A stretch of 64,000 nt of DNA from Flammeovirga pectinis. GTDB lineage: Bacteria; Bacteroidota; Bacteroidia; Cytophagales; Flammeovirgaceae. Under the pieces are notes generated by a model. The model worked only from the letters and a program-made list of their open reading frames with translations. It made no database searches and had not been told where the DNA came from. This document shows, one piece after another, positions 13,059 through 23,226 of this stretch; within the stretch, counting starts at the first letter, position 1; each line of letters begins with the position of its first letter. Made by a program: the position numbers and the translations under genes. The stretch covers positions 4,190,001 through 4,254,000 of the forward strand of contig NZ_CP034562.1 in NCBI RefSeq assembly GCF_003970675.1, written 5' to 3'.

Positions 13059-13137
13059 CAATAGCCGATAACTCAAGTAAAAAAATCTTCTTATTTAAAA
13101 AATTGAGTAGATCGATTTAATCAAAATTTAAATAAAC

Positions 13138-13167
13138 CAGAAGAAACAACTTAAAGTATTTCTTCTG
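13138..13167 (-). terminator. Hairpin immediately after the surface lipoprotein gene
   Basis: A 9-bp stem CAGAAGAAA/TTTCTTCTG (13138-13146 with 13159-13167) starts 10 bases past the stop codon and is followed by a U-rich stretch on the minus strand. It is a tandem partner of the terminator at 13018-13058. Confidence 0.6.
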
Positions 13168-13176
13168 ATTTCTAAT

Positions 13177-15258
13177 TTATGGTCTTGCTTCAATTGCTTT
13201 ACAATTAAAGTTATCTACATAGAATTCTAACGCTCCAGTACTCGGAACAGGATCAATTACTTTTAATACTAATTGACGACGACCACCGGCCAAGTCAAAA
13301 CTTACTATCTGCGTAATTGTTACCCATTGTCCTTTAGCTACTGCAGAGATATTTGGTGTATAATCAATCTTATCACCGTTAGGAAGAGATGTATCTTGGA
13401 AACCTGTGATTAAGCCACCTGTAAAATCAACTCCTTCAGGAATATAAATATCAAAAGTAAATAGATAATCTCCAGCAGGGTTCTTCATGCCGTTATTCCA
13501 ATCTTTTCCTGTATGCTCGTTATGGATTGAGAACAATGTAGAAGCCTGAACTGTTCTATCGTCACTCTTATAAGACATACTTGCTGTACGGTCAGAAGCA
13601 AAATCTGTTGATCTAGCCCATTTTTTTATTTCAGAATCTTGACCTCCATCTTGGTACCAACCATCTGCAAAGGCATTACCTAAACCAGCAGCTTCAATTT
13701 CAACACTGATCATATCGGCATTTTCAAACTCGTTTACAGAAGTAATATCCATTACTACATTTTCTGCTTCGAATGCTTCCATTCCCATACCTGTAGATGT
13801 TGTAATACCACCTGTACCTGCATAAGAAATTGTAATCTGATCTGAGTTATATGTTGTTTCTGCAATTGTAAGGTTAATTACATTATTGCTAGCGGCATCT
13901 ATTGCTACATTAGAAATTGATGCTGTTGAAGCATAACCATTTGGATTGGTAATGTTTACAGTAAACTCTCCTGCTGCCGAAGAAAGGATATTACCTACTG
14001 CAACAGATGTTTCGAAAGAAACCAGTCTTGATGGTAATTGTTGTATCGCAGATGTTTTTAATAGTGCTTCATCCACATTAATCATTAATGGTATTTTTAT
14101 TTCTTTATTTTCATCAGGAACACCTGCTACACCACTACGTTGAACTACAATTGTTCCAGCTTCAAATGGCATTTGTACAGATGAGTACACTACATCTGCA
14201 GCCTCATCAGTATATTCTCCAAATTCAGAATTAAGTAATTTCCAAGTTCTTGCATTTGCTAAACCTCTTTCCGTGTTATCAACAAAACGAAGTGTTTCGT
14301 TAATTTTTAAAGAAATTGATTCCCACTTGCTATTGTCTGAAGGAATATCATCACCATCATTGTAAGCAAACAATAAATCGTCTCCTTTGTAAACTTCGTA
14401 CTGAGGTCTAATTTCTGGAGCTACAATATTTAATTTTAATGGAATTGTCTTTTGAACATTTTGCGATAATGCTTGAGTTGACCCTTGACGGATAGATTTC
14501 AATGCACCTGCACGTCCTGTACCCGTTTTAGCAGGAGTAACCTCAAATATTCTATTTTTACTAATCGTATCCAAATAAGATAAAGTCCACTCAGTATCTG
14601 TTGGTTTACCAACTGAAGTCGTATCCACAAAAGTAAGAACATCTTCTCCTGCAATCAGATCAACTGTTGGCCAATCAGAATCGTCATTTCCATCTACAAT
14701 TTGAGAATGAGGAACTACTAAAACCGTATCTATATTGTTTTTTAATACATACAGTGCAGGTTCTACATCTGCATAAACTTCTACATGAAATGCAGTATCA
14801 ATTACCCAAATACCTGGATTTGTTGCATGAGGAACAGCTTCCATTTTATGGTTTAATCCATTGTGGATTACTTTTTTATCAAAAGTATTGTATAAACGAA
14901 CTTTGTGAATACCCGCTTCTGGAAAGTATACGTGTACTGTTAAATCTTCACTTTTCTTCCCTTTTCCTGCATCAATAAAAGGAGTAAGATCTAAATCATT
15001 TTTACTAAAATCTCCTGATAAAAAACTAGAACTATCTTCTATTGTCCACTCGTGGAATAATAACCCTTGAGATACATCCATAAATGAAATGTAATCGTCA
15101 ATAGAGATTTCTAATGTGTCTTTATGTTCTTCACTTAATGCCCAAGAAATTGCTCTTGCCTTTTGATCATCCGGTATTTGATCTAAATCTTTTTCACAAG
15201 AAATAAACATCGTTGCGAAAAAACCGAGAAGAAGATATATATAATTAAACTTTTTCAT
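13177..15258 (-). CDS. Surface glycan-binding lipoprotein, SusE/SGBP position
   Basis: A 693-residue lipoprotein: signal peptide with the lipobox MFISC and acylated Cys21. No catalytic family is recognised. Residues about 60-165 look like a PKD/Ig-type beta domain, further beta-rich repeats follow, and the C-terminal 180 residues (about 510-690, ending LEFYVDNFNC) resemble a jelly-roll carbohydrate-binding module. As the third gene after susC and susD (12-base gap), it is in the usual place of a surface glycan-binding protein that presents polysaccharide to the SusCD importer. The sequence is locus-specific and the glycan bound is unknown. Confidence 0.7.
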   Translation of the reverse strand: MKKFNYIYLLLGFFATMFISCEKDLDQIPDDQKARAISWALSEEHKDTLEISIDDYISFMDVSQGLLFHEWTIEDSSSFLSGDFSKNDLDLTPFIDAGKGKKSEDLTVHVYFPEAGIHKVRLYNTFDKKVIHNGLNHKMEAVPHATNPGIWVIDTAFHVEVYADVEPALYVLKNNIDTVLVVPHSQIVDGNDDSDWPTVDLIAGEDVLTFVDTTSVGKPTDTEWTLSYLDTISKNRIFEVTPAKTGTGRAGALKSIRQGSTQALSQNVQKTIPLKLNIVAPEIRPQYEVYKGDDLLFAYNDGDDIPSDNSKWESISLKINETLRFVDNTERGLANARTWKLLNSEFGEYTDEAADVVYSSVQMPFEAGTIVVQRSGVAGVPDENKEIKIPLMINVDEALLKTSAIQQLPSRLVSFETSVAVGNILSSAAGEFTVNITNPNGYASTASISNVAIDAASNNVINLTIAETTYNSDQITISYAGTGGITTSTGMGMEAFEAENVVMDITSVNEFENADMISVEIEAAGLGNAFADGWYQDGGQDSEIKKWARSTDFASDRTASMSYKSDDRTVQASTLFSIHNEHTGKDWNNGMKNPAGDYLFTFDIYIPEGVDFTGGLITGFQDTSLPNGDKIDYTPNISAVAKGQWVTITQIVSFDLAGGRRQLVLKVIDPVPSTGALEFYVDNFNCKAIEARP

Positions 15259-15270
15259 GTTATGCGTCTT

Positions 15271-17088
15271 TTAGCCTTTAACACCTGGATTAGTAGATGT
15301 CTCTGAAGTTGGAATTGGATAAAAATCATGTAACGATGGTACATAATTCATTAATGCTTGCTCTCCGTCTACAATTTTGTAATTAGGACGTGCAGTGAAT
15401 TCTTTTTCTGGGAAAGGATGTGTATCCCCTCCTGGAATAATACTCGAATTCCAAAGTGTTTTCTTAGAATAAGTTCTTGCTTCTTTATAGTGAATCACCC
15501 AGTAATTTTGACTAGAAATTCTCTCAAAATTATCTTTGATAACATTCCATCTTCTAAGGTCAATCCATCTTGTTTGATGTCCTTCTACAGAAAGCTCTAA
15601 TGGTTTTTCAACATACATTAAGTGTTCCATTAAAGAAGTTTGTGAATATGTAATTCCATCATACGTTTTGCTCGCATCTACTGATGGTCCTAATAACTCT
15701 AAGCCCCAACGTCCGCGTACTGTATTTAATAATACTAAAGCATCGTTAATTCTACCTTGCATTATTCTACATTCTGCTAAGTTTATGTACGCTTCTGAAA
15801 GGCGGTTAATTACAACATTCTTTGCAGATCTTTGGTTACCCATTGGGTTATCTCTTTCGTTATCTAAAATATCGAAATTACTAAACTGCTTGTAGTAACC
15901 AAATTCAGGAGAACGTGCTCCACCTGCTCTAAAAGGATCTGCTTCAGATACAGAACCCATTCTATAATAATCTGTCAAATCATCTTCTGCTACTGCAACC
16001 ATTGCCGAAGCTCTCATAGAAATTCTTCTTGGATACTCAGTACCTTCTACTTCTACAGTGTTACGAGCATCCAAAGGATCTAGTTTTTCAGTTTTGTAAG
16101 CATACGCTACCCAACCAACAGGAATAGAGTTTCTATTTCCTCCATAAGATTGAGGTGAAAAGATTGCTGCCCATCTGTTCTGACCGTTTACTTCGTCCCA
16201 GTTATTTAAGTCAGATCTTACTTCGTTAGAATAAGTTACTTCAAAGATTGATTCTTTGTTGTAAGCTCCTGCATTTGTGAAGATCATGCTTAAATCTGTT
16301 TCTAAAGCATAACCATAATTATTAATTACATCTTCGTAATAATAAGCAGCCGAATCGTAGTTAGAACCATTTACAAAATCAAGTAAAAAAGTATTTCCTA
16401 ATATCATTGCGGCAGTACCTCTAGTTACTCTGCTTTCTCCGTTGTATGGAGTATCTGCATTGTAAACAGCTGGTAAATTTTCGTACGCAAACCTTAAGTC
16501 TGTTCTTACAAATTCTAATACCGAATCTGCAGAAGAAACCGTTTTATACATATCGTTAGCATCCGTCCAAGTATCTCTAATAATAACTTCGCCACCATTA
16601 AATGCTTGGTGAGCGTAAAAGTGATACAACCCTCTAAGAAAACGCGCTTGTGCCATTTGTAGCTTCCAAGATTGTTCTTCTTTATAAGGCATCATAGTTT
16701 CGAACTGAAGACCATGAATTACTTGGTTTGCCTTAAAAATACCTGAATAAATTGCTGCCCATTTTTTATTAATCTCATCACTTGTTTCTGTGTATGTCTG
16801 ATTATAATAAGCAACTAATCTACTTGTAGGTGTTGGACGGTCCATACCTGGGTAACCTAAATCTGAACGACAAGCTTCTTCTCCAAAGTTCCATACAAAA
16901 TGGTTCATTAAAGAGGCGTATGCTGCCGTTAATCCCGATTCAGAATCATCAAGACTTTGATAAAAATCTACTTTAGTAGTTTCGTTTGGATTGATTTCAG
17001 TAAGGTAGTCGTTACACCCTATTACTCCACCTAAACAAACAAATATTGTGAGACATCTAAAGATGTTTGATATATTGAATAATTTCAT
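15271..17088 (-). CDS. susD: SusD/RagB-family nutrient-binding outer-membrane lipoprotein
   Basis: A 605-residue SusD homolog with signal peptide and lipobox GVIGC (Cys25), followed by the CNDYLTEINPNE opening typical of the family. TPR-like helices are evident (for example about 140-165 and 430-455), and the C-terminal motif SVEGHQTRWIDLRRW is characteristic of RagB/SusD. It forms the lid of the SusC transporter and captures oligosaccharides at the cell surface. It lies 13 bases after susC and 12 bases before the lipoprotein gene, so the three are one operon. Confidence 0.93.
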   Translation of the reverse strand: MKLFNISNIFRCLTIFVCLGGVIGCNDYLTEINPNETTKVDFYQSLDDSESGLTAAYASLMNHFVWNFGEEACRSDLGYPGMDRPTPTSRLVAYYNQTYTETSDEINKKWAAIYSGIFKANQVIHGLQFETMMPYKEEQSWKLQMAQARFLRGLYHFYAHQAFNGGEVIIRDTWTDANDMYKTVSSADSVLEFVRTDLRFAYENLPAVYNADTPYNGESRVTRGTAAMILGNTFLLDFVNGSNYDSAAYYYEDVINNYGYALETDLSMIFTNAGAYNKESIFEVTYSNEVRSDLNNWDEVNGQNRWAAIFSPQSYGGNRNSIPVGWVAYAYKTEKLDPLDARNTVEVEGTEYPRRISMRASAMVAVAEDDLTDYYRMGSVSEADPFRAGGARSPEFGYYKQFSNFDILDNERDNPMGNQRSAKNVVINRLSEAYINLAECRIMQGRINDALVLLNTVRGRWGLELLGPSVDASKTYDGITYSQTSLMEHLMYVEKPLELSVEGHQTRWIDLRRWNVIKDNFERISSQNYWVIHYKEARTYSKKTLWNSSIIPGGDTHPFPEKEFTARPNYKIVDGEQALMNYVPSLHDFYPIPTSETSTNPGVKG

Positions 17089-17101
17089 TGTTATAGCTTT
17101 T

Positions 17102-20100
17102 TTAGAAGTTTAATCTGAATCCACCAGAGTATAAAGCAGTAATTGGGTAATTACCTTTGTCTAATCCTCTTGATGACACCCCATTACCACCAATTTCAGG
17201 ATCATAACCCGAATAATTAGTTAATGTAAGTGCGTTCTGAGCTCTAATAAAGAACCTCATGCTACCAATTCCAGCCTTCTTAATACCTTTACCGTTAAGT
17301 GTGTATCCAAGTGTAATGTTCTTTAATCTTAAGTATGATCCATCTTCTAACCACAGATCTGTATCACCTCTAAAATTAGTAGTACCTTGTTTTAAATCAC
17401 CTCTGTATGCAGGGATATCCGATGTTGGGTTATCTTCTGACCAAGTGTGAATCTGATTAACGTGTCTACCTTCTGAGTAAGCCATTAACTTACTACCGTT
17501 CATAATTTCATGTCCGATTGCTGCATACCAGTTCATCATGAAATCCCATCTTTTCCATCTTAAAGAAAGAATAAAACCAGTTTCGAATTGAGGTAAACCA
17601 CTACCTCCATAAACTTTATCTTTTTCAGTAATCTGACCGTCGCCATCTGTATCTTGTAGCATTAAATCACCCATTCTAGCAGCAGGATTTACCTTTTGAT
17701 AATCTGCTAACTGCTCTGCAGATTTAATAACGCCCTCGTTCTTGTATAGGAAGAAAGCACCAGCTTCATACCCTTTTGCAAACACTGTAGCTCTAGATTG
17801 GTTTACCGCACCCCAAATTAAACCTTGGTCTGCTGTATACACAAAATCTTCTGAGTTCATGTTGGTAATTTCGTTCTGGTTACTAGAGAAAGTACCTGTT
17901 AAAGTCCAGCTTAATTTCTTAGCTCTACCTTTATAACTTAAAGCAAGTTCGTACCCTTTATTTACCATGTTACCTACATTAAGCGTAACTAACTTATCGT
18001 TGTTATTTCCAGCAGATGCTCCAGCAGAAGAAGGAGATTCGATTGGGAATAGCATATCTTGTTTTGTAGTGTGGTAAACGTCTGCATTAAAAGATAAACG
18101 ATTTTCAAAAAATGCTAAATCTACACCAATGTTATTTTGGATTGATGTTTCCCATTGAATATCTGGGTTAGCAAAAGATGCTTGTGCAGAACCATTGTAA
18201 ACTTTACCATTAAATTCGTAGTCAAAACCACGGCGCATAGTTGGCAAATCTGAATAAGGTCTAAAGCTCTGTCCACCTACATTACCATGTGATGCTCTAA
18301 TTTTAAAACCGTTAACTACAGACTTTGCTCCTTCAAAGAATTTCTCTTCAGAAACATTCCAACCTACAGATGCTGAAGGGAAGAATTTGAACTTATTGTT
18401 CTCAGAAAATTTAGAGTTACCATTGTAATTACCACTAATAGATACTAAATATTTTCCTTTATAATCGTACTGCAATCGACCAATTGTACCAATAATTTTA
18501 TATACATAGTTAAACCCTGGTGTTACCGATGTTTCTAATGAAGCTGAACCAAAACCTGGCTTATTGTTATCTACAATACCTCTTCTCATTACACCATGAC
18601 TTTGACCACTGTACTCTTCTAAAGAACCTCCTAACAATGCAGAGAAGTTATGGTTACCCCATTTTTTCTTAAAAAAGAATCTACCATCCCAGCTATAACC
18701 TACACTTCTTTCTACATCTTCTTGGTAGTAAGAGTTGTTTGGATCAGAAAATTCTCTTCCAGTATTTTCATTTACAATTTTAAAGTGAGGGTTTAATCTA
18801 GATCTGTATCTATTCATGATATTACCACCCGCATTTGTAGTAAAAGATAACCAATCTGTAAAATCGTATTGAATACTAATATTACCAGACATACGGTCTC
18901 TATCTTCAAAATCTTGGAAATATAACGACTGATACAAAAAGTTAGCTTGCACTGCCTCTTGGTCAGAAGAACTCTCATAAACATCCTTAGACGGGTCTAA
19001 AGGAGCCATATAAGGCTTATATCTAATTGTTTGCGTTAATAAATTACCAGAAGGTCTTTGTCTTTCTTCTGTTGATAAAGCTAATGAAGTAGTAATCGTC
19101 CACTTGTTTTGCTTATAACTAGAACCACCACGTAGGTTAAATCTTTTAAAACCAGAGTTGATAACATTACCTTCTTGGTTATAATATCCACCCGCTAAAT
19201 TGTATTTTAAACCAACATTTGATCCACCCGTTAAATTGATGTTATATTGCTGTGTTGGTGCATAATCTCTAAATACTAGATCATCTAGATTGTTGTCGTT
19301 TTTAAAGTTGTTCTTATTTCTTTGAACAAACATATTAATCTCGTCATCAGAGATGCCAGGGTTAATTGCTCTTTGTTCTAAGATATCGAAATATGCTTGT
19401 TGGGAAGTATTCATTACAGGCGTACTAGAAGTAATTTTCTTTACCCCGTATAACCCATCAACAGAAACCTTTAAATTACCTGCATTACCTTTCTTTGTTG
19501 TAATTAAGATAACACCATTTGCACCTCTAGTACCATAAACTGCACAAGAAGCCAAATCTTTTAAGATATCCATAGATTCAATCTCATTAGGAGAAAGTCT
19601 TGGATCACCATTCTGAGGGATACCATCTACAACATATAATGGTTGGTTAGCACCATCTACGTTAGAAACTGTACCAACTCCACGAATTTGAATAACAGCA
19701 CTTTCACCAGGAGCACCCGATGCAGATGTTACACTCACACCAGCCACTTGCCCTTGTAAGGCAGTACCAATATCAGCCGAAGCAAAATCTTCTAAGGCTT
19801 CTGATGTTACATGTGCAACAGCTCCAGAAACTTCTTTCTTTTTCTGTTCACCATATCCAATAGCAACCACCTCATCCAGCATCTCAACGTTACTTTCTAA
19901 AGATACATTAATAACTGACTCGTTTGTTACTGTTAGTACTTTGGTTACCATACCAATAAAAGAATACTCTAATTGGTCTCCATTTTTTACCATAATAGAA
20001 TAGTTGCCGTCAAAATCTGAAATACCACCTTGTGATGTTCCTTTAACAATAATATTCACACCCGGTAAGGGTAATTTGTCGTCCGATCCTACTATTTTCC

Positions 20101-20212
20101 CTTTAAGGATTCTTTCCTGAGCTGACACATCATAAGCAGTGCTTAATGTTAAGAGCAGTGTCGTAAAGAGGAGTACTCTGGAAAAGTAGATTTTAAATAA
20201 GTAAATCTTCAT
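17102..20212 (-). CDS. susC: SusC-family TonB-dependent oligosaccharide transporter
   Basis: An outer-membrane beta-barrel importer of 1036 residues. I take the ATG at 20212 (MKIYLFKIYFSR), which starts a signal peptide, rather than the in-frame TTG at 20224. A carboxypeptidase-D-like domain (about 34-110, PLPGVNIIVKGTSQGG) precedes the TonB box (LDEVVAIGYG, about 112-121) and the plug, with VDGIPQNGD and the family signature YGTRGANGVILITTKKG. There is no STN domain, so unlike the SusC at 55095 it does not signal through FecR. It is the first gene of the SusCD-lipoprotein operon. Confidence 0.94.
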   Translation of the reverse strand: MKIYLFKIYFSRVLLFTTLLLTLSTAYDVSAQERILKGKIVGSDDKLPLPGVNIIVKGTSQGGISDFDGNYSIMVKNGDQLEYSFIGMVTKVLTVTNESVINVSLESNVEMLDEVVAIGYGEQKKKEVSGAVAHVTSEALEDFASADIGTALQGQVAGVSVTSASGAPGESAVIQIRGVGTVSNVDGANQPLYVVDGIPQNGDPRLSPNEIESMDILKDLASCAVYGTRGANGVILITTKKGNAGNLKVSVDGLYGVKKITSSTPVMNTSQQAYFDILEQRAINPGISDDEINMFVQRNKNNFKNDNNLDDLVFRDYAPTQQYNINLTGGSNVGLKYNLAGGYYNQEGNVINSGFKRFNLRGGSSYKQNKWTITTSLALSTEERQRPSGNLLTQTIRYKPYMAPLDPSKDVYESSSDQEAVQANFLYQSLYFQDFEDRDRMSGNISIQYDFTDWLSFTTNAGGNIMNRYRSRLNPHFKIVNENTGREFSDPNNSYYQEDVERSVGYSWDGRFFFKKKWGNHNFSALLGGSLEEYSGQSHGVMRRGIVDNNKPGFGSASLETSVTPGFNYVYKIIGTIGRLQYDYKGKYLVSISGNYNGNSKFSENNKFKFFPSASVGWNVSEEKFFEGAKSVVNGFKIRASHGNVGGQSFRPYSDLPTMRRGFDYEFNGKVYNGSAQASFANPDIQWETSIQNNIGVDLAFFENRLSFNADVYHTTKQDMLFPIESPSSAGASAGNNNDKLVTLNVGNMVNKGYELALSYKGRAKKLSWTLTGTFSSNQNEITNMNSEDFVYTADQGLIWGAVNQSRATVFAKGYEAGAFFLYKNEGVIKSAEQLADYQKVNPAARMGDLMLQDTDGDGQITEKDKVYGGSGLPQFETGFILSLRWKRWDFMMNWYAAIGHEIMNGSKLMAYSEGRHVNQIHTWSEDNPTSDIPAYRGDLKQGTTNFRGDTDLWLEDGSYLRLKNITLGYTLNGKGIKKAGIGSMRFFIRAQNALTLTNYSGYDPEIGGNGVSSRGLDKGNYPITALYSGGFRLNF

Positions 20213-21169
20213 TTTGCATCTCAATTAAAAATTACATTTAGCTAGGGAAACTTTAAAAAAGTAGTGTAGTTGTTGTAGAGAAAAAGTTCCTTAACCCAAA
20301 AAAGTATTTCATTCCAATAGTTTGTTAGATATACTATGATTACCGAGTAATACGGTGCATATAGATTCCTTTATGTTAATTAAATAGCTGCGTCTGATGA
20401 ATAAATTGAACTATATAATCAATGGTATATCCTTACTATTAACCTAAGAGTAAATGGCTGTTTTTTTATTCTTACTAATTACGATATTTTAATGTGCCAT
20501 TTATCGTTGATTAACAATTTCAAATATAGATATCAATACTTTTTAGCAGGTTACTTTCGATCAATAAGATGTGATTTATAGTAAAAACATTAAAATCACA
20601 TTGTTGATTTTCAGCAACTTACCAGTTGTGTCTTTTAAAAGATGCGGTTTTTGTAAAATGATAGTAATTTTCTTGCCTCATAAGTGTAGTATAATAGATA
20701 TTAAAAAATTAAGTAAAATCATTAGATCCTTCTCATAAAAATCTATAATTATTACCACTCCAACTAAGTTAAAAACCGTGATAATAAAAATAATGATGCT
20801 CATATAAACGCTATTAGAACGAAGTATAAAAAGTAGCTGGTCTTAAAAATGTAGTTTAAAAATCACGTTAAATACTAGATCATTTCTCCAAATATAAAAA
20901 AAGTTATATTTTTACACATGTTAACACTTAGTTTTTTTTCGAAATAAGAGTATTTTTTACAACTTAAAAAATATAAGTAGTTTAAACTTTAGTTTTTCTG
21001 ATTAAAATAAAAACAATAAACCTCTCCTTTAAAGTTTTTTATTTTCTTTATTAGGTACGGTTTCGTTTCTTAAAATTTTACTCCAACAATATCCATCTCT
21101 AATAAAAAAATCCGAATAATATCACTACTGATACTATTCGGATTTTTAAGAGTACTATTACTTCTAAAA
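20213..21169. other. About 950-base intergenic region upstream of susC
   Basis: Very AT-rich, with no convincing ORF or structured RNA. A minus-strand -7 match (CAAATATA at 20521-20528, reading TATATTTG) lies about 310 bases upstream of the susC ATG, which would imply a long leader, but no -33 element is visible at normal distance. The right end holds the terminator at 21106-21147. Confidence 0.5.
21106..21147 (-). terminator. Terminator of the M48/AIM24 operon
   Basis: A 13-bp stem AAAAATCCGAATA/TATTCGGATTTTT (21106-21118 with 21135-21147) flanked by A and T runs lies 22 bases past the last AIM24 stop codon and could act in both directions. Confidence 0.85.
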
Positions 21170-21856
21170 TTAGTTGTTATTTTTTCTTGGTCTGAATGGG
21201 TTAATCCAATTTACAAAAGGAGCTATTTTTCGTGTTTGAATCCATATTTTTCCTCTTCCAGAAAAACGACAAACTAAACCTTCACCAGAGAAGAATAGTG
21301 ATTTGTAACCACCTACGCTATAAATATCATAATTTAAGCTTTCTGTAAATGCAACAATATGCCCTGTATCTACAACATATCCATCTTCTACATCTATCTC
21401 AATTATTCCTCCGTAAGAATTAAACCAAAGGTCTCCATTCCCTGAACATTTAATTAAGAATAGACTTTCTCCAGAAAAGAAGCCTCTTTTTATGCCTTGA
21501 AATTTAGCGTCTACATCAACAGATAATGCAGAGGCAACAAAGGCAGAACTTTGAAGGTAGATTGTTTCATCATTTAAAAGAACATGTTCTACATCTCCAG
21601 GAGCACCAGGGGCAATCTGAATTTGTCCTGCTCCATTTTTTGCCTCAAATTCATTTATAAAAATAGATTCTCCAGAAAAAAACCTGCTTAAGCCGCCTTT
21701 TACTTTCGTTTTCATCTCTATGTTTGTATCCATAGTGGCCATAGCAGATGCTTCTACTTTTAATTTATCTCCAGAAGGAATTTGAACGGTTATTAACCCA
21801 AAATCTGGTTTACAATCAAATCTATATTCTAACTCTTTATTTACTACTTCTTCCAT
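21170..21856 (-). CDS. AIM24/TIGR00266-family protein, copy 3
   Basis: A 228-residue soluble beta-rich protein of the AIM24 family (double-stranded beta-helix related to Tubby-like and mitochondrial AIM24 proteins). It has the family's repeated glycine-bearing turns, such as FFSGEGLVCRFSG (about 187-199) and FFSGESLFLI, and VDTGHIVAFTESL near 160. No signal peptide, so cytoplasmic. Its biochemical role is unknown in bacteria. It is the last gene of a tight four-gene operon, 2 bases after copy 2. Confidence 0.85.
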   Translation of the reverse strand: MEEVVNKELEYRFDCKPDFGLITVQIPSGDKLKVEASAMATMDTNIEMKTKVKGGLSRFFSGESIFINEFEAKNGAGQIQIAPGAPGDVEHVLLNDETIYLQSSAFVASALSVDVDAKFQGIKRGFFSGESLFLIKCSGNGDLWFNSYGGIIEIDVEDGYVVDTGHIVAFTESLNYDIYSVGGYKSLFFSGEGLVCRFSGRGKIWIQTRKIAPFVNWINPFRPRKNNN

Positions 21857-21858
21857 AA

Positions 21859-22560
21859 CTATCTTGGTAATAATGTTGGTCCTAATAACTTGCCAAAAGA
21901 ACTTGGGTTATGCGATTGTACCCATACTCTACCTTTGCCATTAAATTTACACACAAGGCCTTCTCCTCCTAAAAAAGAGCTTACCCAACTTTTACCTGCT
22001 TTTGTTAGTGTAAAATCTAAAGATTCTTCGAATGCAACAATATGCCCTGTATCCACTATATGTTCACCATCAATATCTATAGGATAGATGGCTCCAAATG
22101 AGTTAAAAATTACCGTTCCTTCTCCATTAAGGTTTAACCAAAATAAACCCTCCCCAGAAAATACTTTTTTAAAGCCTTGCCAGTTAAAATCTACTTCAAT
22201 ATCTGGAGAAGAGGCTACATAAGCGCCCCCTTGAACAATTATTCCTTCACCATGTAATTCATGGGCTTTCATATCTCCAGATAGTGTTGTGCCTAGCCAA
22301 ACAGTACCAGGTTTTATATCTGCCGAATAATGATTTAAGAAGAAACTCTCTCCAGACAACATTCTTTTTAAGGCTTTTACAACACCGCCAGATTGTTTTT
22401 TATGCGTAGTTGTTGTCATCTTAATATCAGAGCTCATTGCTATCATGGCACCTGCTTCTGCGGTAAAATACTCACCGGGTTGAAGTTCTATTTTAGCAGC
22501 CGCTGCTCCTGGCCCGAGAATAATCTCGGTATTTAATTTTTTACTTACTACTTCTTCCAT
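21859..22560 (-). CDS. AIM24/TIGR00266-family protein, copy 2
   Basis: A 233-residue member of the same family as its two neighbours. It has EYFTAEAGAMIAMSSDI (about 30-46), LSGESFFLNHY, FSGEGLFWLNLNGEG and VDTGHIVAFEESLDF, the same order of motifs as copy 3. No signal peptide or membrane segment. It sits 4 bases after copy 1 and 2 bases before copy 3. Sequence between motifs differs a lot, so the triplication is old. Confidence 0.86.
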   Translation of the reverse strand: MEEVVSKKLNTEIILGPGAAAAKIELQPGEYFTAEAGAMIAMSSDIKMTTTTHKKQSGGVVKALKRMLSGESFFLNHYSADIKPGTVWLGTTLSGDMKAHELHGEGIIVQGGAYVASSPDIEVDFNWQGFKKVFSGEGLFWLNLNGEGTVIFNSFGAIYPIDIDGEHIVDTGHIVAFEESLDFTLTKAGKSWVSSFLGGEGLVCKFNGKGRVWVQSHNPSSFGKLLGPTLLPR

Positions 22561-22564
22561 GATA

Positions 22565-23224
22565 CTACAAATTACGATTTACCCAAGATGATAACCCCGA
22601 CATACTTCTAGTTTGTATAAAAACTTTACCCGTTCCTTCTACTCTAGTGACTAGACCTTCGCCTCCGAAAAGAGTAGATAATAGTCCTCCAGAAAACTGT
22701 GGTTTTAGTTTCATCGATGGCTCGTAGCCTACCAAGTGACTAGTATCTACAATCACTTCTCCGTTTACTTCTTTTTCTAATAATCCTCCAAAAGCACCAA
22801 AAACTACTTTCCCGTGCCCAGATACCATTAGCTTAAACAGTCCTTCTCCGCCAATCCAAGAACCAAAACCTGCATATTTCACGCCTAGGTTTACCGTTTT
22901 TTCAGAAGCGATATAAGCACCTTGTTGTAAACAAAAACTCTCCCCGTTCAACTCCTTAATTTGCATGTCTCCGGGAGTAGGTTGTGTTATTATTAGTTCT
23001 AATGTTTTAGCTGTGTTATTTATAAAATGATTTACAAATAGTGTTTCTCCACCAAAGACTTTCTTTAGTAGTGCATTTAAAAAGTTACCGTTAAGTTTTG
23101 CTTCTACATCTAATTCTGCCGACATACTAGACATTGCGTCAGATTCGGCAATAAATGTTTCTCCAGGCTCAACTTCTACTCTTGCGTGTGCAAAAGCAGG
23201 TTTGCCTTTAAGTTCAAATTGCAT
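22565..23224 (-). CDS. AIM24/TIGR00266-family protein, copy 1
   Basis: A 219-residue protein with the family motifs ETFIAESDAMSSMS (about 23-36), FGGETLFVNHF, WIGGEGLFKLMVSG and FGGEGLVTRVEG, and VDTSHLVGYEPSM in the position of the usual VDTGHIVAF. It is the most divergent of the three. Cytoplasmic by sequence. It starts 2 bases after the M48 protease stop, implying translational coupling. Confidence 0.86.
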   Translation of the reverse strand: MQFELKGKPAFAHARVEVEPGETFIAESDAMSSMSAELDVEAKLNGNFLNALLKKVFGGETLFVNHFINNTAKTLELIITQPTPGDMQIKELNGESFCLQQGAYIASEKTVNLGVKYAGFGSWIGGEGLFKLMVSGHGKVVFGAFGGLLEKEVNGEVIVDTSHLVGYEPSMKLKPQFSGGLLSTLFGGEGLVTRVEGTGKVFIQTRSMSGLSSWVNRNL

Positions 23225-23226
23225 AA

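Larger units (their letters stand above)
12680..13176. other. 497-base intergenic spacer
   Basis: AT-rich with no credible gene. It contains two hairpins after the surface lipoprotein gene (13138-13167 and 13026-13058) and must carry the promoter of GH127 copy 2, though I find no clear TAnnTTTG element. Confidence 0.5.

Noticed and set aside
14667-14978. 103-codon plus-strand ORF inside the surface lipoprotein gene
   Set aside because: Antisense frame with Leu/His-rich, non-protein-like composition.
20213-21105. Possible tRNA, riboswitch or small RNA in the long spacer
   Set aside because: I see no cloverleaf, conserved riboswitch core or strong hairpin outside the terminator.
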